From Candidatus Saccharimonadota bacterium (GTDB taxonomy: Bacteria > Patescibacteriota > Saccharimonadia > Saccharimonadales > Saccharimonadaceae): 36,761 bases of DNA. Each line of letters begins with the position of its first letter. Position 1 is the first letter of the stretch. Positions 31,232 to 36,761 of the stretch are shown piece by piece. The stretch spans positions 1 to 36,761 of the forward strand of contig WRMD01000008.1 of NCBI GenBank assembly GCA_009777315.1, given 5' to 3'. The position numbers and the translations under genes were made by a program. The notes below the pieces were generated by a model, which did no database searches, was not told the origin of the DNA, and was given only the letters and a program-made list of their open reading frames with translations.

Positions 31232-31960
31232 TTAATACCAGCCGTGTTGACGCCAGAAACGATAGGCTCCGGGGTAGCCGCCGTAGCGATTTTGGACGTA
31301 TTCATGTTGCCAGCGGATAGAGTGGACAGGGTCGTTCCAGTTGTCGCCTTTGCGGCTGCAGGGGAAGGCTTGGGCGAGACCGCAGGCGCCGGAGCGAGGG
31401 TTGATGGCGTTGGGGTTCCAGGAGCTCTCGCGGAAGATGATGAAGCTGGCGTAGCCCCAGTGCTCTTCGGGGACGCCGGCAGCGGCGAGCCAACCGGAGC
31501 GTTCGGCGTTGAGGTGTTGGTGAGTAGGGGCGCTACCGCCGACGGCTTGAATAACTGTGTTGATGATGGAGGGGCGGGCGGGGCGGTCGTACGGATCCCA
31601 GTCGCTGAGGGCAATGCGAGCGCGGTCATCGAGCGGGGAGCGTCCGGTGCGGAGGAGCTCGGCGACATCCTGGGAGAGGTCGACGCGGTGGATGTCGATT
31701 TCAAAGGGGCTAGCAGTGATCTCGGTCATAAGGTTGGGGACGACTTCGTCGCCGAGGCCGAGGTCGATACGAAGGGCGCGGACAGCTTCGCCGACGGTTT
31801 GGGCGGAGGTTTGGGCGACGTGGGTGGTGTGGCCGTCGTAGATAATGACGAAGTTGGTGGTGTAGGAAGAAGAGCCGCTGGCTTGGACGACGCCCTGGAC
31901 GCCGGCCGCTACCAGAGAAAGAATGGCGAGGATACCCACGAAAACGGTCGATGTTTTCAT
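31232..31960 (-). CDS. Secreted lytic transglycosylase-like protein with DUF348-like domain
   Basis: The start at 31960 is supported by TGC-TATAAT on the minus strand (31972-31967), 6 nt upstream. The 242-aa protein has a signal peptide (about 1-27), a DUF348/ubiquitin-like domain (about 32-95) and a C-terminal lysozyme-like SLT domain. In the latter the likely catalytic Glu178 (FRESSWNPNAINP) is followed by SGACGLAQAFPCS and a C-terminal RYGGYPGAYRFWRQHGWY. It probably cleaves peptidoglycan glycan strands. It heads the five-gene minus-strand operon. Confidence 0.88.
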   Translation of the reverse strand: MKTSTVFVGILAILSLVAAGVQGVVQASGSSSYTTNFVIIYDGHTTHVAQTSAQTVGEAVRALRIDLGLGDEVVPNLMTEITASPFEIDIHRVDLSQDVAELLRTGRSPLDDRARIALSDWDPYDRPARPSIINTVIQAVGGSAPTHQHLNAERSGWLAAAGVPEEHWGYASFIIFRESSWNPNAINPRSGACGLAQAFPCSRKGDNWNDPVHSIRWQHEYVQNRYGGYPGAYRFWRQHGWY

Positions 31961-31966
31961 AGTTGT

Positions 31967-32000
31967 ATTATAGCATGATGACCTCTGTTTATGATACAAT
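31967..32000. promoter_or_regulatory. Divergent leaderless promoters
   Basis: TATAAT on the minus strand (31972-31967) and TACAAT on the plus strand (31995-32000), each with an extended TG, stand 6 nt before the transglycosylase and ATPase start codons. Only 46 bp separate the two start codons. Confidence 0.75.
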
Positions 32001-32006
32001 AGGGTT

Positions 32007-34607
32007 ATGCTTTTTTACGATGAAACCAGCGAGGCAATTCTCGAGCGTTTTGAAGTGGACCGAGATCAGGGGCTATCGCGGGCGAGGGCAGCGCGGATTC
32101 GGGAGAAGGTGGGGCCAAACGCCCTGAAGGTAAAGACTGACCCGCTTTGGAGGAAAATCTTAGAGCCGTTTATAGATGTTTTCATGTGCATACTGTTGGT
32201 GGCGCTGGTGCTGTCGGTGATACGCGGCGAGATATTTGATGGGATTATTATTGGGGTGATTATCGGGGTGAATGTGGCAATCTTCTACTTTCAGTCTTGG
32301 TCGACGGCAAAGATTTTAAGGAACTTGAAGAAACAAAACTTGCAAGATGTGTCGGTGGTGCGAGAAGGTAAGACGATATGGTTGCCAGCGACGGAGCTAG
32401 TGCCGGGCGACATAATTCACTTGGTGGAGGGTGAGAAAGTGCCGGCGGATGCTAGGGTGATTGGCGAGCATGCGGTGACGGTAGACGAGGCGATTTTGAC
32501 GGGTGAGAGTAGGCGGATCCAAAAGACGAGCCGCAAGATGCGAGAGGACGATTTGGAGATTTATGAGCAGGCGAATATGCTATTTGCCGAGTCGTTTATC
32601 GTGTCGGGGGAGGTGACGGCGGTAGTGGTGCGAACGGGGAGCGAGACGGAGTTTGGGCGGATTGCGGATCTGGCGCAGGTGGACTTGGTGCAGCTGAGCC
32701 CGATGCAGAAGAAGATAAATCAGCTGATCAAGTTAACGGCGATCGTGGTGGGGGTTGTAGCAGTGTTGGTGCTTTGCCTAGAGCTTTGGAATGGGATGAG
32801 CCTGGCGGAGAGTTTTAACGTGATCATGGCAATGACGGTGAGCGCGGTGCCGGAGGGTCTGCCGGTGGTGATCTCGGTGGTGTTGGTGTTAGGGATGCGA
32901 AGGATGGCGAAGAAGAAGGTGCTGGTGACGAATATGCGGGCGGTGGAGACGATGGGGACGATTAATGTGATTTGTACAGATAAGACGGGGACGCTGACGG
33001 AGAATAAGTTGAGTGTGCAGGAGGTGTGGGCGCCGAAGGGGAATCGAAGTTTGTTGAACTTCGCGCTGAGAGCTGCGGTGATTGAGGGGCGAGGGCCATC
33101 GGATCCGTTGGATGTAGCGATGTTGAATTATTTGGAGCCGCAAGGGGAGGATAACATTGTGGCGAGCGTGGGGGTGCGGCGAGGTGAGACGGTGAATGAT
33201 TTTACACATGAGGGGACTTTTCCGTTTGAGCAGAGACTATCAATGAGCGGGAATTTGTGGAAGAGTAAAGGTAAGTATCTGTTGGTAGTGAAGGGGGCGC
33301 CGGAGCAGATTTTGGCTAGGTGTGACTTGTCCGCTAAGCAGGACGAGGCGGCAGCCGAAGAATTGGCGCTGCTGACGAATAAGGGTTATCGGGTGATTGC
33401 GTTAGGTTTGGCTAAGTTGGACGGGAAGATTTCGTCTTTCGCCAGGCTGAGACAAGATGGCGATTGGCAGTTTGCCGGATTTATGGCTATTGCGGATGGG
33501 TTGAGGCCGGAGAGCAAGGGGGCGATTGCGGTGGCGCGGCATGCAGGGGTGAGTGTACGGATGATTACAGGAGACCATTTTGATACGGCATATACGATCG
33601 GCAAGAAGTTGGGGTTGGTGAAGAATCATTCAGAGATTATGGACTGCCGGGAGATGGAGGTGTTGACGGATGACGAGTTGCATAAGCAGATACAGGGTAT
33701 TTATGTGTTTTCGCGGGTGACGCCGGAGCAGAAGTTTCGATTACTTCAGATTTTTGAGCGAGATAACATTACTGCGATGACCGGTGATGGGGTGAACGAT
33801 GTACCAGCGCTGACGAAGGCGCATATCGGGCTGGCGATGGGGAGTGGGTCGAGTATCGCGCGTGATGCGGGGGATATTGTGCTCCTGGATGATAACTTCA
33901 AGAGTGTGAATGAGGCGATGCGCGAGGGGCGGACGATCGTGGAGAACATTAAGCGGGTGTCGGTTTATCTCTTCGCGACGAATAGCGCCGAGATGTTGAC
34001 CGTAGTTGGGGCGTTGCTTTTAGGCTTGCCGCTGCCGCTCTTGCCGATCCAGATGTTATGGGTGAATGTAGTGACGGATTCGTGCTTGGTGATCCCGTTG
34101 GGGCTAGAGAAGCCTGAATCGAATGTGATGGAACAGGCACCAAATGCGGCTGACGCACCACTGCTTTCGCGAGTGATGGTATTTAGGATGTTATTGATGG
34201 CGGTGTCGATGATGTTGTTTGCGCTGTCCGTATATATGTTCTTTATACCGCGCCTAGGTTATGCGGCGGCGGGCACGATGACGTTTATCGCACTGGTGGC
34301 TATACAGATTGCTTTTGTGTTCAATATGCGGAGCAATTACGAGTCGATATTTAAGCGGATACGGGTGCTGAGTTGGCCGATGATGGCGGGGTTGCTGGCG
34401 AGCTTATTTGCACAATGGCTGGCGTTCGCGACGCCGTTTGGACGGTTGTTACAGATTCAAGAGGTGCCGCTTTGGAGCGCGGTGATTGTAGTGGGCTTGG
34501 CAATAGTGACAGCAACGACAGTGGTGGAGGTGCATAAGTTGTGGGTGAAGAGGGCGAAAGCGGGGCCGGGAGTAAAGTCGCCGTCAGCAAGGTTGGCAAA
34601 AAACTAA
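32007..34607 (+). CDS. P2-type cation-transporting ATPase
   Basis: This membrane pump is most similar in motif pattern to Ca2+-type (SERCA/PMCA-like) P-type ATPases. The 866-aa protein has the N-terminal cation-ATPase domain, the actuator TGES (about 165), M4 PEGLP, the phosphorylated Asp325 in CTDKTGTLT, KGAPE in the nucleotide domain, TGDGVND starting at T591, and six C-terminal helices. The plus-strand -10 box 6 nt before the ATG indicates a leaderless mRNA. The transported ion cannot be fixed without M4-M6 comparison; Ca2+ or Mg2+ is likely. Confidence 0.93.
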   Translation: MLFYDETSEAILERFEVDRDQGLSRARAARIREKVGPNALKVKTDPLWRKILEPFIDVFMCILLVALVLSVIRGEIFDGIIIGVIIGVNVAIFYFQSWSTAKILRNLKKQNLQDVSVVREGKTIWLPATELVPGDIIHLVEGEKVPADARVIGEHAVTVDEAILTGESRRIQKTSRKMREDDLEIYEQANMLFAESFIVSGEVTAVVVRTGSETEFGRIADLAQVDLVQLSPMQKKINQLIKLTAIVVGVVAVLVLCLELWNGMSLAESFNVIMAMTVSAVPEGLPVVISVVLVLGMRRMAKKKVLVTNMRAVETMGTINVICTDKTGTLTENKLSVQEVWAPKGNRSLLNFALRAAVIEGRGPSDPLDVAMLNYLEPQGEDNIVASVGVRRGETVNDFTHEGTFPFEQRLSMSGNLWKSKGKYLLVVKGAPEQILARCDLSAKQDEAAAEELALLTNKGYRVIALGLAKLDGKISSFARLRQDGDWQFAGFMAIADGLRPESKGAIAVARHAGVSVRMITGDHFDTAYTIGKKLGLVKNHSEIMDCREMEVLTDDELHKQIQGIYVFSRVTPEQKFRLLQIFERDNITAMTGDGVNDVPALTKAHIGLAMGSGSSIARDAGDIVLLDDNFKSVNEAMREGRTIVENIKRVSVYLFATNSAEMLTVVGALLLGLPLPLLPIQMLWVNVVTDSCLVIPLGLEKPESNVMEQAPNAADAPLLSRVMVFRMLLMAVSMMLFALSVYMFFIPRLGYAAAGTMTFIALVAIQIAFVFNMRSNYESIFKRIRVLSWPMMAGLLASLFAQWLAFATPFGRLLQIQEVPLWSAVIVVGLAIVTATTVVEVHKLWVKRAKAGPGVKSPSARLAKN

Positions 34608-34628
34608 CCCCCGAATAAATCGGGGGTT
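34606..34628. terminator. Terminator between ATPase and surface protein
   Basis: AACCCCCGA (34606-34614) pairs perfectly with TCGGGGGTT (34620-34628) around ATAAA, followed by TGTTGT. It overlaps the ATPase stop codon region and lies 22 bp from the stop of the convergent gene. Confidence 0.75.
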
Positions 34629-34650
34629 GTTGTAATACGTTTAGCGTTTG

Positions 34651-36761
34651 TTATGCGTCGTCGCCTTGGCCTTCGTTGGAAGATTCGGGCTCGGATGAAG
34701 GTTCAGTTGTGAGCGTATCGTTGGTTGGCTCGTTTTCGATGATTTCGTTTTCTACGATAGTACTTCCGGCTCCCTCGCCGTTGGTAGTCTCGTTGTTAAC
34801 GTTACCATCTTCGTTTTCGCTTCTGTCGCTTTCGGTGATTTCATCGCTGCCTGTCTCGTTGGAGGTGAAATCATCGTTGCTTGTTTCGCCGCCACCGGAT
34901 CCGTCGTTGCCTGTTTCGTCGTCGGTGGATCCGTCGGTAGACTCGTTACTGCCTTCGTTGTTTCCTTCTTCGCCTTCCTCGCCGTTTTCGCTGCCCTCGA
35001 TGATTTCATCGTCTTCTCCCTCGTCTCCTTTGGTGACTCCCTCGTCACTTGTGGAGGTGTTGGGGATGGTTGATTCAATCGGGGTGCTGGAGGCTGAGAA
35101 GCCACCGAAGCTGAAGCCGCCAAAACCGGAGCCGCTGATGTCGAACGGTAGAAGCACGATAGTTATTAGCTCGGTCGCTGTTTTGTTGAGATAGTTACAG
35201 TGGATGTCGACGCTCATCGCGATGGAGGAGGAGTCATAACTCCCGATGGTGATGGTGCGAACCTCAATATAGCTGTATTGCTGGTGTGAAAGGAGGTCCT
35301 GCAGTTTTCCTCTTAGCCAAGCTTCGGCGTTAAATGTGGGGTTGTCTCCATGTTCATCCCATGGTACGTCGAACAGCCCTTCCGTTTTTGCCTCGCCTAT
35401 GTCAAAAAGAGCGTCGTTGAGTGCAAATTCTGGCAGAGTGTCTGTGCCTGTGTCTTTCGCCCAGGTAGCGGTGAACGTGACGTCGGCAGTAATCGGGCCG
35501 GTCCAGGATGCTGTGCCGAGAACATTGCTGATGCCCGGCGTGTCAGATGCCCAAGTTAGAGTGTAGCCGTCAGCATAGCCAGCTGGAGGTACTACGGTTG
35601 GTACCATAGCCTGGTTGCCGTTGGTGATGGTCTGTGACGCTAGTGCCAGTGAGTCGCTGGAAAAGTTGCCTTCGCCTGGGTAAAACGTTACATTCCAGGA
35701 CTCTAGGATGATAGCCTCCCACTTAGCAGTGATGCTGGTGTTGCCCTGGATGTTAGTGTAATCTCCGTCCCAACCGTCAAAAGTGTAACCTTCTTTGGTT
35801 GGATCAGCGGGTGGTATTGCGTCCTTGCCTCTCTCTACGATTATGACGATGGGGGTTGTGTCGTTGTCGATTTCGCCGCCAGCTAAGTTGAAGGTGACTT
35901 CGAAGAAGTCGTCGTCAAGCTCCCACTGTGCTACGAAGGCTACGTTTGCAGTGATTGGAGATGTTTCGCCGCCTGCGTTGATGGTGATTCCGGCGTCATT
36001 GTCTGTCGTCCAGCCCGTGAGCTTATAGCCGTGTCTTGTCACGCCTGCTGGTGCAGTCGTTGTTTCACCGTGGGGTACTGTTTCGGACAGATGGGATTTG
36101 TCGTCTAGTGTACCGCCATTGAAGTTGAAGAAGACGTTGTGTTCTTGCGGAGTGCCGGCGAGGTGCCTTTCGACGGAAACCAGCTTGGGGGCAGTTGTCG
36201 CTTCGCGGAGGCTCAGGGTGACGTGCCAGGTGCTGTAGGTGTTGGGGTCTGAGTCGTCCTGCCAAGCGACTGATACGGTGATGTCGGTGTCGATGGTGTC
36301 GGGGTTGTTGATGTCGGACTCAATGGCTGCTATCAACTTTGCTGCGACTTCGCTGGCGTCGAAGCTGCTTAAATCGTTAGCGTCGATGATATAGGATTCC
36401 TGAACCCGCTTCAGCGCCTCGTTGATTGCGATTTGGTCAGCTGACAGTTTAAGCGCCCACTTGGCTACAAAACGCATGTCATCGGTGATGTTGTTGAAGA
36501 TGGAGTCGTCGATGAGTATGCCGTCCAATTCCCAACCTTCAAAATCGTAGCCTTCGTAGGTTGGTATTGGGGGTGTCGTTGAGTCGCCTTCATTGACGAT
36601 GTTCGTAATGATAGACTGGATGCCTCCGACATTGCCGCCGTTAAGGTCGAACTCTACTGTAAATGTCCGTACCCACTGAGCAGTGAAGGTGATATTGTCG
36701 GTGACATTTTCCCAGCCGCTTGCCGGATCCCAACCTTCGAAGGTGTAACCATCTCTAGTTG
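34651..36761 (-). CDS. InlB-repeat surface protein, 5' end outside the window
   Basis: The frame stays open to the window edge (36761), so the ATG at 36528 is internal. The visible 703 residues contain several Listeria-Bacteroides (InlB B-type) repeats marked by GYTFEGWD, GYDFEGWE, GYKLTGWTTD and GYTFDGWDGD, each ending in a VAQW/TAKW-type strand. Two helical or beta spacer domains and a long acidic Glu/Asn/Ser/Thr-rich tail (about the last 150 residues) follow. There is no C-terminal sortase motif or membrane helix in the visible end, so attachment, if any, would be near the N-terminus. It is probably a surface or secreted adhesin-like protein. Confidence 0.85.
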   Translation of the reverse strand, partial: TRDGYTFEGWDPASGWENVTDNITFTAQWVRTFTVEFDLNGGNVGGIQSIITNIVNEGDSTTPPIPTYEGYDFEGWELDGILIDDSIFNNITDDMRFVAKWALKLSADQIAINEALKRVQESYIIDANDLSSFDASEVAAKLIAAIESDINNPDTIDTDITVSVAWQDDSDPNTYSTWHVTLSLREATTAPKLVSVERHLAGTPQEHNVFFNFNGGTLDDKSHLSETVPHGETTTAPAGVTRHGYKLTGWTTDNDAGITINAGGETSPITANVAFVAQWELDDDFFEVTFNLAGGEIDNDTTPIVIIVERGKDAIPPADPTKEGYTFDGWDGDYTNIQGNTSITAKWEAIILESWNVTFYPGEGNFSSDSLALASQTITNGNQAMVPTVVPPAGYADGYTLTWASDTPGISNVLGTASWTGPITADVTFTATWAKDTGTDTLPEFALNDALFDIGEAKTEGLFDVPWDEHGDNPTFNAEAWLRGKLQDLLSHQQYSYIEVRTITIGSYDSSSIAMSVDIHCNYLNKTATELITIVLLPFDISGSGFGGFSFGGFSASSTPIESTIPNTSTSDEGVTKGDEGEDDEIIEGSENGEEGEEGNNEGSNESTDGSTDDETGNDGSGGGETSNDDFTSNETGSDEITESDRSENEDGNVNNETTNGEGAGSTIVENEIIENEPTNDTLTTEPSSEPESSNEGQGDDA

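Noticed and set aside
36526-36528. ATG as the start of the InlB-repeat protein
   Set aside because: The same frame continues upstream to the window edge and encodes another full repeat with the GYTFEGWD signature.

Overview
The window looks like a chromosomal segment of a Candidatus Patescibacteria genome, most likely Saccharibacteria (TM7). This is an inference from the standard genetic code, the small densely packed genes, the strong G-over-C bias of coding strands, the trimmed housekeeping enzymes (MetRS and AlaRS without their C-terminal appendages, SecA without a zinc tail), the large surface proteins, and the many genes whose -10 box lies 5-7 nt before the start codon (leaderless mRNAs).

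Layout. 1-9.1 kb: tRNA-Ser(UGA), a large DUF11-type surface protein with a PNTG anchor, a secreted His/Gln-rich protein, metG, a WxLIP-like membrane protein, a HIT hydrolase, lemA and htpX. 9.1-13.9 kb: an unrecognised 217-aa protein, rmuC, a two-gene ABC exporter and a PMM-like HAD phosphatase. 13.9-18.8 kb: an accessory island. 18.8-34.6 kb: secA-ruvA, alaS, a LysM-CHAP hydrolase, ksgA, a one-pass membrane protein, a minus-strand operon (lytic transglycosylase, tatD, unknown, cysteine desulfurase, mnmA) and a P2-type cation ATPase. 34.65 kb to the end: the 3' part of an InlB-repeat surface protein that runs off the window.

The accessory island holds a complete diversity-generating retroelement (DGR): reverse transcriptase, target gene ending in a variable repeat (VR), template repeat (TR) and a convergent avd. 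VR and TR can be aligned base by base over 108 nt. They differ at 18 positions and 17 of these are adenines in TR, the signature of adenine-directed mutagenic retrohoming. The target does not show the usual lectin-fold motifs and has a structured leader with a start-stop codon pair.

A second and apparently undescribed system surrounds the DGR. Four headless cassettes of about 215 bp each encode only the C-terminal half of a FISUMP-like (C-type-lectin-like) domain. All begin with the same 14-bp end (coding SFATV) and finish with the same 27-bp end (coding RCVYP-stop). They are packed tightly around cargo: ImmA/IrrE plus a two-TM protein, and a frameshifted CBU_0592-like gene. Two more copies of the 27-bp end occur without a full cassette. 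Three of the six 27-bp ends lie next to an approximately 165-bp multi-hairpin element whose stems change in a compensatory way between copies. I infer a recombination-based cassette store and/or a structured RNA or ssDNA element acting with it; function is not shown by the sequence.
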